A stretch of 64,000 nucleotides of DNA from Avipropionibacterium sp050157065 (GCA_050157065.1 CP189573.1), one strand, 5' to 3'. Numbered from the stretch's first letter, positions 38,732-47,563 are shown. Made by a program: numbers and translations. The notes: generated by a model not told the origin, from the letters alone.

Positions 38732-39454
38732 TCAGGCGGCTCGGCGGAACCCCAGCTCGTCGAAGGCGGCGCGGAAGGCGGTGACCGCAGCCTGCAACGA
38801 CTCGGCGGTCGTGCCGGTCACGTAGGCGCCGATCATCACCGCCCACACGTCGGGGATGTCGAACAGTCGCGGCACGTCGGTGGGCACCAGGGTCCGTACC
38901 GACGGCACGATGAGGCGGCGTCCGGAGACGCGGCCGGTCTCGCGCAACGACAGCAGGTCCTGGTACGGGAGCGGCTTGCGGTGGCCCTCCAGGTTGACGC
39001 CGCTGGCCTCCATCCAGTCGCCGGGCATGTCCTGCAGCGCACTGACACCAGCCAGGTAGCCGAGGCTGCCCGGTGCGCCACCGCCGGAGGGCACGAAGGG
39101 TACGGCCGGGTCGGCGAAGTACGAGGGTGCGGTGGCCATGTCGGCGTTGACGAAGTCGAACCCCATCGCGAGCGCCTGGTCGAGTTCGTCCTTGGTGATG
39201 AACACCTCGCCGGCGCCGGGCACCAGCCCGACCGGGGCGCCGAGTTCGATGATCTTGGCGAACTCGGCGGCGTTGTCGGCGAAGGTGCCGAATTCGTGGC
39301 CGGACATGTGCTTGAGGTTGAGGTGGACCTTGACCACGTCCGCGCCGGCGTCGAGGGCGATCTTGGCCAGCTCCACCTCGTTGGCGGGCAGGCTGACCAC
39401 GAGTTGGCCACGGCGGCCCGAGAGTCCGGCTCCGGTCCTGGTTGTCTCAGTCAT
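38732..39454 (-). CDS. TIM-barrel protein, putative sugar-phosphate enzyme
   Basis: 240 residues from ATG 39454 (AAAGGAC upstream). Repeating beta-alpha units: LVVSLPANEVELAKIALDAGADVVKVHL, IIELGAPVGLVPG, ALAMGFDFVNADMA, LIVPSVRTLVP, and VWAVMIGAYVTGTTAESL at the phosphate-binding end (segments quoted separately). It resembles NanE- or aldolase-like (betaalpha)8 barrels but matches none well enough to name. Lys and Asp residues (KVH, NAD) are placed at strand ends as in Schiff-base or epimerase barrels. It lies between the FAD oxidoreductase and the exported protein, probably handling the imported product. Confidence 0.72.
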   Translation of the reverse strand: MTETTRTGAGLSGRRGQLVVSLPANEVELAKIALDAGADVVKVHLNLKHMSGHEFGTFADNAAEFAKIIELGAPVGLVPGAGEVFITKDELDQALAMGFDFVNADMATAPSYFADPAVPFVPSGGGAPGSLGYLAGVSALQDMPGDWMEASGVNLEGHRKPLPYQDLLSLRETGRVSGRRLIVPSVRTLVPTDVPRLFDIPDVWAVMIGAYVTGTTAESLQAAVTAFRAAFDELGFRRAA

Positions 39455-39604
39455 GGTGATGTCCTTTCGTCGGTACGGGATGTGAGGTCGGTGTGGGATC
39501 TGAGGTCGGAAGGGGGGCGTCCGGCTTCGGGTGTGCGAGTCGATCATGGGGGTCGCGGTGGGGTGCCGATGGTTCAGGGTGCGTGGTGGCCCGCGTCAGG
39601 TACC

Positions 39605-41215
39605 TCACCATGGCTGGATCCGTGGCCAGGCGATGTCGACGCCCTCGAGGCGCAGGCGCTGCTGGTACTGCGCGAGCTGGGTGCTGCCGACCTCCAACTG
39701 CTGGGGCTCCAGTCCGTGCTCCAGGCAGTGGGCGGCGGCGATCCCGGCCGCCTCGCCGATCGACCACTCGACAGGGTGCAGGCGGTAGCAGCCGTTGCTG
39801 ATGTGGGTGGTGCCGATCGACTTCCCTGCCGCCAGCACGTTGCGTACCCGTACCGGCACCAGTGCCCGGTAGGGGATCTGGAACGGGTGGGCGGGGACGT
39901 CGATGTAGTTCTCGCCACCGGTCGACGGGTGCAGGTCGATCCGGTACGCACCGGTTCCCACCGAGTCGGGGTACGCCACCGCCCCGTCCGGGCGCTCCCG
40001 TACGGCGACGTCGTTGGCGGTGATCGTGTACCGGGCACGGATCCGTCGGGACTCGCGGATGTAGACGCGCTTGGCGAACCCGTCGTCGGTGCCCATCACG
40101 TCGGGCCGCAACCGCAGCCCCGGGAACCCGGTCCCGCCGTCCGACCGCGGAGCCTCGGTCTGCAGCCAGTACAGGAAGGCCCGGCTCATCCGCTTGGCCT
40201 GCTGGGCGTGGTGTGCGTCCTCGGCTGCGGTCCCACCCAGCACCGGGCCGTCGAGGTAGTCGATCATCGGCCAGTTCACCAAGGTGACGTCGCTGACCGG
40301 ACCGCCGTCGGCGTAGTGGTTGCGGGCCAGCATCCGCCGGAAGCGCCACAGGTCGTCGGCCCCGGAGTCGGCACTCTGGTCGGCGACGATCCGGTCGGGG
40401 TGGTCGTCCGGGTTCGGGGTCATCGAGTGGTGGCGCGGGGCCAGCGTGTGCGGGTGCGGGACGGTCCAGCCGAACTGTCGGCCCGGCCAGTACGCGGGCT
40501 GCCGCGAACGCCAGTCCGCGTAGTCGTCGGGACGATCGATGGTGTGGTCCTCGCCGGCCAGGTGCTCCACCGCGAAGCACCAGGAGGCTGCCTGCATGTC
40601 GGTCGGCCGCGCCACGTCGAGTGCGGCCTCCTCGCCGGTCTCCTCGCGCGACTCGAACCCGGTCACGTGCTCCACCCCGGCCAGCGCGATCAGCTCGCCG
40701 GTCTCGCTGGCGTCCAGCACGATGGCCGCCGACACGCAAGTGTCGGTGCCGGTGGCGCGACCACGGAAGGTGACGGCCTCGACACGGTCGCCGCCGGTGG
40801 CGGCCGCGACCGGCACCTGCTGCAGCATGATCGTCAGGTGCCCGGATCGGACGTACGGCTGCAGCAGCTCGGCCATCACCTCGGCCGACACCGCCGGCTC
40901 GTGGCACAGCGGCGACACCAGACCCGCTCCCGGGTTCAGGTACGGCAGCCGCGCCGACGTGGCGCGCAGGTTGCGGTGGGTGCGGTACCAGTCGCGGATC
41001 GCCGTACGGAGTTGGCGATAGCGGTGGGTGGAGCCGACGTGCTCGATCCACGGGTGCTCGTCCGGCGGTACGCCCTGGGAGGTCAGCTGCCCGCCCAGCC
41101 AGTCCGACTCCTCGGTGAGGACGACCTTGTGCCCGGCCGCGGCCAGCGACCATGCCGCGGCAACGCCGCCCAAGCCGCCACCCACGACCAACACCTCGGT
41201 GGAGAGTTCGTCCAT
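39605..41215 (-). CDS. FAD-dependent oxidoreductase (FAD_oxidored family), operon lead gene
   Basis: 536 residues from ATG 41215 with GGAAAGGAAGC upstream. FAD-binding motif TEVLVVGGGLGGVAAAWSLA (6-25), then DWLGGQLTSQGVPPDEHPWIE, AIVLDASETGELIALAG and the C-terminal VLAAGKSIGTTHISNGCYRLHPVEWSIGEAAG (quoted in parts). Members of this family occur near polysaccharide lyases and sugar regulators. The reaction is not known; hydride removal from a sugar or an elimination step is possible. Divergent from a LacI regulator 212 bases away. Confidence 0.88.
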   Translation of the reverse strand: MDELSTEVLVVGGGLGGVAAAWSLAAAGHKVVLTEESDWLGGQLTSQGVPPDEHPWIEHVGSTHRYRQLRTAIRDWYRTHRNLRATSARLPYLNPGAGLVSPLCHEPAVSAEVMAELLQPYVRSGHLTIMLQQVPVAAATGGDRVEAVTFRGRATGTDTCVSAAIVLDASETGELIALAGVEHVTGFESREETGEEAALDVARPTDMQAASWCFAVEHLAGEDHTIDRPDDYADWRSRQPAYWPGRQFGWTVPHPHTLAPRHHSMTPNPDDHPDRIVADQSADSGADDLWRFRRMLARNHYADGGPVSDVTLVNWPMIDYLDGPVLGGTAAEDAHHAQQAKRMSRAFLYWLQTEAPRSDGGTGFPGLRLRPDVMGTDDGFAKRVYIRESRRIRARYTITANDVAVRERPDGAVAYPDSVGTGAYRIDLHPSTGGENYIDVPAHPFQIPYRALVPVRVRNVLAAGKSIGTTHISNGCYRLHPVEWSIGEAAGIAAAHCLEHGLEPQQLEVGSTQLAQYQQRLRLEGVDIAWPRIQPW

Positions 41216-41270
41216 GCTTCCTTTCCGCATCGGCCCGAGCACCGTGTCCGTGTCCAGTTCGTCTGGGGGT

Positions 41271-41357
41271 GATCTTGGGCTGCGGCGGCGGCGGAAACAA
41301 GTCCCTGATGCGAATAACCTTTCGGTGATGGCGACGATGGCAGCCGCACCCAAGATT
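41271..41357. promoter_or_regulatory. Inverted repeat in the LacI/operon divergent region
   Basis: ATCTTGGGCTGCGG at 41272-41285 and CCGCACCCAAGAT at 41344-41356 are inverted copies (one extra base in the first) about 58 bases apart, one on each side of the region that must hold both promoters. They could be paired operator or promoter elements. Confidence 0.35.
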
Positions 41358-41427
41358 CCTTGCGGGCACAGGAAAAAGTCTCACGACCGCACATGGACAC
41401 TCGGGTCATTTGTATTAGGCTCCGATC

Positions 41428-42459
41428 ATGCAGAGCAGTCGGCGTCCCACTCAGTTGGACGTGGCGCGGGCGGCCGGCGTGAGCCAGGCGACGGTGTCGT
41501 TGGTGTTGAGCGGGAGCCCGCACCCGCGGACCCGGGTGTCCGACGCGAGTCGGCAGCGGGTCCTCGAGGCGGCCGAGCGCCTCGGGTACGCGCCGAACCC
41601 GTTGGCGCAGGGGCTGGTCCGCGGTCGGAGTCGGGTGCTGGGGGTGTTCACCTACGAATCGGTGTTCCCCAAGGACGGGAACAGTTTCTACCACCCGCTG
41701 CTGGTCGGGCTGGAGTCCGCGGCCGAGGACATCGCGGTCGACCTGTTGCTGTTCACCTCCGCGCCGTTGGTGGCCCGGCGGCGACGCCTGGTCGACACCG
41801 GCTGGAACCGGGTCCACATCGCCGATGGGTGCGTCCTGATCGGGCGGATGGGTGATGCGGTGGAGGCGGCCACCCTGGCCGCCCAGCGCTACCCGTTCGT
41901 CCACATCGGCCGGCGGGAGAGTTCGAGCAGCATCTCGCAGGTGAGTGCGGACTACGTGCACGCGACCGAGGACGTGGTCCATCGACTGTACGGGCTCGGA
42001 CATCGCCGGATCGCCCTGCTCGGCGACCTGGGTGGCGCGGTCTCCGCGGTGGACCGGCTCAACGGTTACCGCTCGGCGCTCCAGGAGCTGGGTCAGCGGC
42101 CGATCCTGCTCGACGCGGCAGCGTTCACCCCGGACGAGGCGATCGAGGTACTGGACGGGCACGGGGCCACGGCGGTCCTGCTGAGCACGGTGGTGACCTC
42201 ACCCGACGAGCTCACCCTGGCTGCCCAGCGAGCGGGCAAGCGGGTGCCCGACGACCTTTCCCTTGCGGTGCTGGGCGAGTCCGAGGTCAGCCCGGCCATC
42301 GGCGACCACTGGTCCGGCTTCACGATTCCCCGGGTCGAGATGGGCGATGCCGCGCTCCGACTGCTCGACCAGATCGTCCGGGGTGTCGTCGATGCTCCCT
42401 CCGAGCAGCTGCTGCCCTGCACCATGGTCGAAGGCTCCACCGTGGCCTCCGCCTCTTGA
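41428..42459 (+). CDS. LacI family transcriptional regulator
   Basis: 343 residues. N-terminal helix-turn-helix and hinge: TQLDVARAAGVSQATVSLVLSG (about 6-27) and RVLEAAERLGYAPNPLAQGL. The periplasmic-binding-protein-like effector domain includes HRLYGLGHRRIALLGDL and VPDDLSLAVLGESE. It is divergent from the FAD oxidoreductase operon and very probably its repressor, with a sugar or glycoside as inducer. A short hairpin GCCTCCG/CGGAGGC spans its stop codon (42445-42466). ATG 41428 follows TGTATTAGGCT, a possible -10 with a very short leader. Confidence 0.93.
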   Translation: MQSSRRPTQLDVARAAGVSQATVSLVLSGSPHPRTRVSDASRQRVLEAAERLGYAPNPLAQGLVRGRSRVLGVFTYESVFPKDGNSFYHPLLVGLESAAEDIAVDLLLFTSAPLVARRRRLVDTGWNRVHIADGCVLIGRMGDAVEAATLAAQRYPFVHIGRRESSSSISQVSADYVHATEDVVHRLYGLGHRRIALLGDLGGAVSAVDRLNGYRSALQELGQRPILLDAAAFTPDEAIEVLDGHGATAVLLSTVVTSPDELTLAAQRAGKRVPDDLSLAVLGESEVSPAIGDHWSGFTIPRVEMGDAALRLLDQIVRGVVDAPSEQLLPCTMVEGSTVASAS

Positions 42460-42580
42460 CGGAGGCGTAGCGGCTGCCGACCTTCGTACGGTGGCCGGCG
42501 TAGCCGAGGTGACGCCCCGGGGACGACGACGCGAACGGCCGATTCTTCAAGGATGGAAGGGATCTGAAAGGAGCCCTCCC

Positions 42581-43285
42581 ATGACCATCGACCACGACCG
42601 TCCCGATCTCTCGCTGCCGACCGAACCCCTGCCCCGACCACCCGCCGCGGCGATGGCCGTCGGGGCCATCGGCTTCGTCGGCCTCTACCTCGCCCGTGAC
42701 CTGATCATCGGACCCCTGCAGTCCGGTCCGGCGCCGCTGCCCACCGCGTCGGGCGACGAACTGCTCGCCTGGCTGCGAGACAACCCGCTCGCGCAGGTCG
42801 TCGGGGCGGCCGTCCAGTTCGTCTCGGTGGCCTTCCTGGCCCTGTTCGCGACCGCCGTCGGCCGGATGGGCGGGACGTACGCCCAGACCCGCGCCGCCCG
42901 TACGGCCATGATCATCGGATGGCTGGCCGCCGGCCTGATGATCTTGTCGAGCGTGATGAGTTGGGTGTTGGTCGGCATTGCGCCGACCGTCGGCGTCGAG
43001 GTGGCCGAGGGCCTGCGTACGGCCAACTTCATCGCCGGCGGCACGGCCCACGTGGTCGCCCTGGGCGTGTTCGTGCTGGCCACGGTCCGCATCCCGGGCG
43101 TCAGCAAGCCGCTCCGGGTGTTCGGCTGGATCGCCGCCGCACCTGCGGTGCTGTCGCTGGTCTCGCTGTTGGTGTACGAGGGCAACGCGCTGATCCTGTT
43201 CGGGCGCCTGCTGTGCATGGCGTGGACGGTCGTCGCGACCATCAGCTTGGTCCGACGCAGCCGTGACCGGCATGATGAGGTCTGA
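42581..43285 (+). CDS. Hypothetical membrane protein
   Basis: 234 residues from ATG 42581 with GAAAGGAG upstream. About six hydrophobic helices (AMAVGAIGFVGLYLA; VVGAAVQFVSVAFLALFA; AMIIGWLAAGLMILSSVMSWVL; ANFIAGGTAHVVALGVFVL; FGWIAAAPAVLSLVSLLVY; FGRLLCMAWTVVATISLV; separate segments). No catalytic motifs, no family recognised. It lies alone between the LacI gene and the acetyltransferase. Confidence 0.75.
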   Translation: MTIDHDRPDLSLPTEPLPRPPAAAMAVGAIGFVGLYLARDLIIGPLQSGPAPLPTASGDELLAWLRDNPLAQVVGAAVQFVSVAFLALFATAVGRMGGTYAQTRAARTAMIIGWLAAGLMILSSVMSWVLVGIAPTVGVEVAEGLRTANFIAGGTAHVVALGVFVLATVRIPGVSKPLRVFGWIAAAPAVLSLVSLLVYEGNALILFGRLLCMAWTVVATISLVRRSRDRHDEV

Positions 43286-43308
43286 ACCCACACCCGGAGG
43301 CCTACGCC

Positions 43309-43824
43309 ATGATTCCGCTGCGGACGACACGGCTGTCGCTGCGCGCCTTCGCCGAGTCGGACGAGCAGTTCGTCCTCGGGCTCCACCAGAACCCGGAGCT
43401 CGCACGGTTCATGCCCACGCAGGTCCTGACCGACCTCGACGGGGCGAGGAAGCGGATCGATCGGTTCCGCCGCCATGACGACCACCCGGTGTACGGCTTC
43501 TGGTGTGTGACCCGCCTCGACGGTACCCCGGTCGGTCTCGTGCTGTTCCAGCCGATCCCGGCGTCCGAAGGCGTCGGCGTCGACGACGTCGAGATCGGGT
43601 GGCGACAGCACGCGGCGCACACCGGCCGGGGCTACGTGACCGAGGCCGCTCGGGCGGTCCTTGATCATGGCTTCGCCACCGGACTCGACCGGATCGTCGC
43701 GGTCACCGACCCGGCGAACCGCGCGTCACAACGGGTGTGTGAACGCCTGGCGATGAGGTACGAGGGGCTGACCCGCGACTACTACGACACCGAGTCCTCG
43801 TTGTTCGTCGCGACCCGAAGCTGA
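43309..43824 (+). CDS. GNAT family N-acetyltransferase (RimJ/RimL type)
   Basis: 171 residues from ATG 43309. It begins IPLRTTRLSLRAFAESDEQ, with the motif A region EIGWRQHAAHTGRGYVTEAARAVLDHGF (about 90-118) and the closing ASQRVCERLAMRYEG, the acetyl-CoA and acceptor pattern of RimJ/RimL acetyltransferases. Substrate unknown: ribosomal protein N terminus, antibiotic or small amine. It lies 23 bases after the membrane protein stop on the same strand and converges with the PNPOx-like gene, leaving only 3 bases between stops. Confidence 0.9.
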   Translation: MIPLRTTRLSLRAFAESDEQFVLGLHQNPELARFMPTQVLTDLDGARKRIDRFRRHDDHPVYGFWCVTRLDGTPVGLVLFQPIPASEGVGVDDVEIGWRQHAAHTGRGYVTEAARAVLDHGFATGLDRIVAVTDPANRASQRVCERLAMRYEGLTRDYYDTESSLFVATRS

Positions 43825-43827
43825 GCA

Positions 43828-44391
43828 TCAGCCTTCGACGTCGACCTCGTGGGACCATCCGGAGGCGCCGAGCCGATGAACGATCCGAACGTGGCGGCGA
43901 TCAGGTGAGCCCTGCCAGAACTCGACCCGCTGCGGTCGCACCCGCCACACCCGCCAGGTGCCCGGCGCCACCAACGCTCGGGCGGCGGCCGGACGAGCCT
44001 GCAGGTCCGTTTCGCACTCGGCGGTCGACGCCTCGACCACCGGCCCGCGGACCCGCACCGCACGCATCACCGGCTGCCACCAGAAACTGAGTGCGGCCGC
44101 CGGGTTGGCGGCAAGCTGGTCGCCCTTCGCGCTGGCGGTCGTGCCGGCGAACGCCCAGCCCTCCGCGCCGACGTCCTTCAAGATCAGCACCCGGGCATCC
44201 GGGATGCCCTCGGCGTCCACCGTCGACAGGGTCATCGCTCGGGGCTCCGGGACGCCGGCGGCGATGGCCACGTCCAGCCAGTGCAGGAACATGGGCGTCG
44301 GCTCCGCCGGCAGTTGGTCCAGGTCGAGGGGTGGGGGACTGCCCGTGAGGGTGCCGATGGCGGCGAGTCGGGAGCGTACGTCATTTCCCAT
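43828..44391 (-). CDS. Pyridoxamine 5'-phosphate oxidase family flavoprotein
   Basis: 187 residues. FMN-binding split barrel with MTLSTVDAEGIPDARVLILKDVGAEGWAF (about 53-80), AALSFWWQPVMRAVRVRGPVVEAS and the C-terminal RVRPQRVEFWQG ... RIVHRLGASGW, which resemble the PdxH dimerisation region. The organisation is that of PdxH-like enzymes, but it is shorter than typical PdxH (about 215-220), so it may be a relative with another substrate. ATG 44391 has no strong ribosome binding site. Divergent from the Nudix gene. Confidence 0.85.
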   Translation of the reverse strand: MGNDVRSRLAAIGTLTGSPPPLDLDQLPAEPTPMFLHWLDVAIAAGVPEPRAMTLSTVDAEGIPDARVLILKDVGAEGWAFAGTTASAKGDQLAANPAAALSFWWQPVMRAVRVRGPVVEASTAECETDLQARPAAARALVAPGTWRVWRVRPQRVEFWQGSPDRRHVRIVHRLGASGWSHEVDVEG

Positions 44392-44495
44392 GGCTCGATC
44401 CTGTCAGCTGACGGCACCCGGCGGCGGCTGTGCTCGACTCCGACCCGGCGTCGGGCTCCGTGCCATGGGAGGGCTGGCCGTCATAGGGTCGAGGG

Positions 44496-45071
44496 ATGCT
44501 GGATTCGTCGACCTCGGACTCCGTCCTGTTCACGTCACAACACGTGACGTACGCCTCGGCGGACATCTGCTTCGAGGTCGGCCCGCCGCCGGAGGAGTTG
44601 GTCTCCCGGATCCACGCCGTCGCCCTGTGCCGGGGTGAGGTCGTGGTGTGCTGCACCGATGAGGGCTGGCGATTCCTGCCCGGTGGTACCCGGGAGCCTC
44701 TCGACAAGCTCGAGGAGCGTGGTGGGCTCGAGGTGCCTGATGGGCTCGAGCCGATCGAGCGGAACCTCGACCGGGAACTGCTCGAGGAGGCCGGCGCCCG
44801 CCGGACCGGGCCGTGGTCGTACCTCGGTGCCTTCCGTGCCACACATCTCAACGACCGGCCGTACCGCCCGCATCTGCCACACCCGTTGGCGTTCTGGGCG
44901 ATCGTGGTCACCGAGGTCGAGCTGGTCGGACCACCCACCAATCCACCCGACGGGGAACAGGTGACCGCGGTCCACACCTTCCCGCCGGCGGAGGCGGTCG
45001 ACTTCCTCGCCGGGCACGACCGGCTCCACGCCGACGTGGTCCGGCTGGCGATCGCGATGGGCGCGATCTGA
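44496..45071 (+). CDS. Nudix hydrolase with an interrupted Nudix box
   Basis: 191 residues from ATG 44496. The Nudix motif GX5EX7REUXEEXGU is recognisable but split: GGTREP, then 15 extra residues (LDKLEERGGLEVPDG), then LEPIERNLDRELLEEAGA. Removing these 15 restores the consensus exactly: G, five residues TREPL, E, seven residues PIERNLD, RELLEEAGA. Such enzymes hydrolyse nucleoside diphosphate derivatives with Mg2+ bound by REXXEE. The insertion is coded by CTCGA-rich repeats. Activity may be altered or lost. Orientation and spacing suggest a single-gene unit. Confidence 0.82.
   Translation: MLDSSTSDSVLFTSQHVTYASADICFEVGPPPEELVSRIHAVALCRGEVVVCCTDEGWRFLPGGTREPLDKLEERGGLEVPDGLEPIERNLDRELLEEAGARRTGPWSYLGAFRATHLNDRPYRPHLPHPLAFWAIVVTEVELVGPPTNPPDGEQVTAVHTFPPAEAVDFLAGHDRLHADVVRLAIAMGAI
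44700..44744. repeat. 45-base TCGA-rich insertion in the Nudix box
   Basis: It starts CTCGACAAGCTCGAGGAGCG and carries GGGCTCGAGG farther on; CTCGA recurs three times. The related sequence TCTCGACAAGCTCGACGTGC appears again at 45077, just after the same gene, and a similar core is repeated in pstP. Confidence 0.65.
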
Positions 45072-45134
45072 CGTCTCGACAAGCTCGACGTGCGTCCCGA
45101 CACGTCCGACGTGCGGGGGTGTCGACGGCGAGCC

Positions 45135-45782
45135 TCAGACCAGGTCTGACTGGTAGGCGATCACGACCAGTTGGGCCCGGTCGCGAGCCCCCAACTTGAT
45201 CATGGCGCGACTCACGTGGGTCCGCGCGGTGGCCTTGGAGATCCACAGCTGCTTGGCGATCTCCTCGTTGTTGAGGCCCTGGGCGACCAGGATGAGGATC
45301 TCGGTCTCGCGATCGGTGAGCTCGTCCAGCTGGGGATGCCGTCGGCTGACGGCACGGTTGGCGAACGATCCGATCACGGTGCGGGTGACGGTGGGGGAGA
45401 GCAGCGACTCCCCCTCGGCGACGAGACGGATCGCCCGCAGCAGGTCCGTGGGCTCGGAGTCCTTGATCAAGAACCCGGCCGCACCCGCCTGCAGTGCGTT
45501 GAACACGTACTCGTCGAGTTCGAAGGTGGTCAACATGATCACCTTCACCGCCGACAACGTCTCGTCGGCGGTGATGTCGCGCAGCGCGGCGATCCCGTCG
45601 CGACCGGGCATCCGGATGTCCATCAACATCACGTCCGGTCGCGCCCGCCGCGCCAACGCCACCGCCGCGGTGCCGTCCTCGGCCTCACCGGCCAGTGTCA
45701 GGTCGTCCTCGGCGTCGATCAACGCGCGCAGCCCCATCCGGACCAGCGCCTGGTCGTCCACGATCGCCACGGAGATCGTCAT
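45135..45782 (-). CDS. NarL/LuxR-family response regulator
   Basis: 215 residues. Receiver domain 1-120 with phospho-acceptor Asp in DVMLMDIRMPGRDG (about 53), Thr in IMLTTFE (about 84) and Lys in FLIKDSEP (about 106). The LuxR helix-turn-helix at 150-210 shows LTDRETEILILVAQGLNNEEIAKQLWIS (quoted across the motif). It is cotranscribed with the histidine kinase (ATGA overlap at 45779-45782). Output genes unknown. Confidence 0.95.
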   Translation of the reverse strand: MTISVAIVDDQALVRMGLRALIDAEDDLTLAGEAEDGTAAVALARRARPDVMLMDIRMPGRDGIAALRDITADETLSAVKVIMLTTFELDEYVFNALQAGAAGFLIKDSEPTDLLRAIRLVAEGESLLSPTVTRTVIGSFANRAVSRRHPQLDELTDRETEILILVAQGLNNEEIAKQLWISKATARTHVSRAMIKLGARDRAQLVVIAYQSDLV

Positions 45783-47011
45783 GTGTCGTCCTCCCCCGGT
45801 GGGAAATGGGCGTGCAGGGCGAGCCCGCCGTCGGTCGCCGGCTCGATCCGGAGCGTGCCACCGAGGGCGGCGACCCGCTCCCGTGCCCCGCGCAAGCCGT
45901 TGCCCTCCCGTACGGGTGCAGTGATCGGCTCACCGTCGTCGGTCACGTCCAAGGTGAAGCCTGCCTCGCCGGCCGTGATGACGACCCGAATGGTCGACGC
46001 CCGTGAGTGTCGGATCGCGTTCGTCAGGGCCTCCTGCACCAGCCGGTACACCGCCGTCTGCACCCGGGCCGGGGCGTCGTCGACCGGTCCCTCGCGAGTG
46101 ATGACCACCTCGCGGCCCACCGCCCGGACCCCGTCGGTCAGCGCGTCGAGGTCGCTCAGCCGTGGTGACGGCGCCAACGGTTGCGGCTCGGAGTCGTGGG
46201 CGCGGAACACGCCGAGCGTCTGCCGCAGCTCGGCCAGCGAGTCGCGACTCGCATCCCGGATCGCCTGCAGGCTCCGCCGGGCCTGCTCCGGGTTGCGTTC
46301 CAGTACGTGCAGGGCGACCCCCGACTGCAACGAGATCATCGACAGGCTGTGTCCGACCACGTCATGGATGTCACGTGCCACGCGCAGCCGCTCCTCGTAC
46401 GCGACCCGCTGCAGCTCCTCGTGGCGTTGCCGTTCCGCGGTCGATCGTCGGTCCGACCTGATCATGGCCGCCATCCCCGGCACCATGGTCACCGCCAACC
46501 CGAGGACCACCGCCATGTACAACGTCGGGTCGGCCAACCCCAGCCATGGCTGGGACCAGAACGCGGTCCACACCATGACCGCGACCAGGACCAGCGGGAT
46601 CCAGAACTCCCGCGCCGGCCGCCGACTGCCGAGGACGAAGACCACCAGCGCCGGGGCGAGCAGCGTCGGCGGGATCGGGCCACCCAGCGTGAGGTAGGTC
46701 CCGGTCAGGACGACGACCGCCAGGAACGAGACCCGTGGGAACACCCGGCGAACCGCCACCGCAGCTCCGATGCCGACCGCGAGGGCCACCATCCAGGGCT
46801 GCCAGGGGATCGCGGCGAAGCTGTTCTCGTCCCAGCCGCCGGGGCCCCAGGGCGGGCCGTACGGCTCCTCGGGCGGGCCGCCGGGCTGTCGGCCGGGCGG
46901 CTGCTGGTTCACCCGGGCGGCCACCGTCAACAGCCAGGCCACGAGCAGGCCGAGGACGCCGTCGACCAGCAGCTGTCGCCACCGTGCCCTGTCGCGGGTC
47001 GTCCCCTGCAT
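45779..47011 (-). CDS. Membrane sensor histidine kinase (HisKA_3/NarX-like)
   Basis: 410 residues from ATG 47011 with GGAGGTGAGG upstream. About five membrane helices in the first 150 residues with a Pro/Gly-rich loop (QPPGRQPGGPPEEPYGP), and no large external sensor domain. Then the dimerisation/phospho-acceptor helix with His in VARDIHDVVGHSLSMI (about 210) and a C-terminal ATPase domain (ALTNAIRHS, DVTDDGE, NGLRGARERVAALGG). It probably senses membrane or envelope change and phosphorylates the adjacent response regulator. Confidence 0.94.
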   Translation of the reverse strand: MQGTTRDRARWRQLLVDGVLGLLVAWLLTVAARVNQQPPGRQPGGPPEEPYGPPWGPGGWDENSFAAIPWQPWMVALAVGIGAAVAVRRVFPRVSFLAVVVLTGTYLTLGGPIPPTLLAPALVVFVLGSRRPAREFWIPLVLVAVMVWTAFWSQPWLGLADPTLYMAVVLGLAVTMVPGMAAMIRSDRRSTAERQRHEELQRVAYEERLRVARDIHDVVGHSLSMISLQSGVALHVLERNPEQARRSLQAIRDASRDSLAELRQTLGVFRAHDSEPQPLAPSPRLSDLDALTDGVRAVGREVVITREGPVDDAPARVQTAVYRLVQEALTNAIRHSRASTIRVVITAGEAGFTLDVTDDGEPITAPVREGNGLRGARERVAALGGTLRIEPATDGGLALHAHFPPGEDDT

Positions 47012-47296
47012 CGTCCTCACCTCCACCGCCGTACGACGTCACACCCTGTCCGGCACTCGTACCCAGCGTCGAACAGGGAACCGTTCGAGCGTACGGCCCG
47101 ACAGCCCTCACCACGAGGGGTCGTGGACGTAGCTGAGCTACGTCCACCGACGTAGTCCCGATGCCGTTCCGTGGCCGATGTCCACCGCGCCGCCGCGACG
47201 CACAATGGCTTCATGATCACTTCACTGATCCCCATGTTCGGGCCGGGCCCCCACCACGGTGGCCCGCCGCCCTTCGTACCCCTAGGAGGACTCTTC

Positions 47297-47563
47297 ATGT
47301 GCCTACTCATCATCGGCCTCGCCGTCACCGCCTTCTTCCTTGCCCGCAACGGCAAGCTCGGTCCGCCACCGTGGGTCCGCGGTGGGCCCCACCACCCGCA
47401 CCATCCCCACCACGCACCGGAACGGGAGGCGTTCGCCACCCTCGCCAACCGCCTCGCCGCCGGTGACATCACCCCCGACGAGTACCGCGAGCGGCTCGCC
47501 GTGCTGCGGGAGTCGCAGCAGCCGGGCAACCCGCCGCCGTACAACCCGGGCTCGATGCGCTGA
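47297..47563 (+). CDS. Small SHOCT-domain membrane protein
   Basis: 88 residues from ATG 47297, a start decided by the perfect AGGAGG at 47284-47289, 7 bases upstream. Longer in-frame starts at 47171 and 47213 have no ribosome binding site. A membrane helix lies at 2-18 (CLLIIGLAVTAFFLARN), then a His/Pro-rich linker (HHPHHPHH) and a C-terminal SHOCT helix pair (FATLANRLAAGDITPDEYRERLAVL; span quoted at its ends). SHOCT domains are short oligomerisation modules near membrane proteins. It is divergent from the two-component system and could be one of its targets. Confidence 0.82.
   Translation: MCLLIIGLAVTAFFLARNGKLGPPPWVRGGPHHPHHPHHAPEREAFATLANRLAAGDITPDEYRERLAVLRESQQPGNPPPYNPGSMR

Noticed and set aside
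47171..47296. Longer N-terminus for the SHOCT protein
   Set aside because: A perfect AGGAGG lies in front of ATG 47297; upstream starts have no ribosome binding site.
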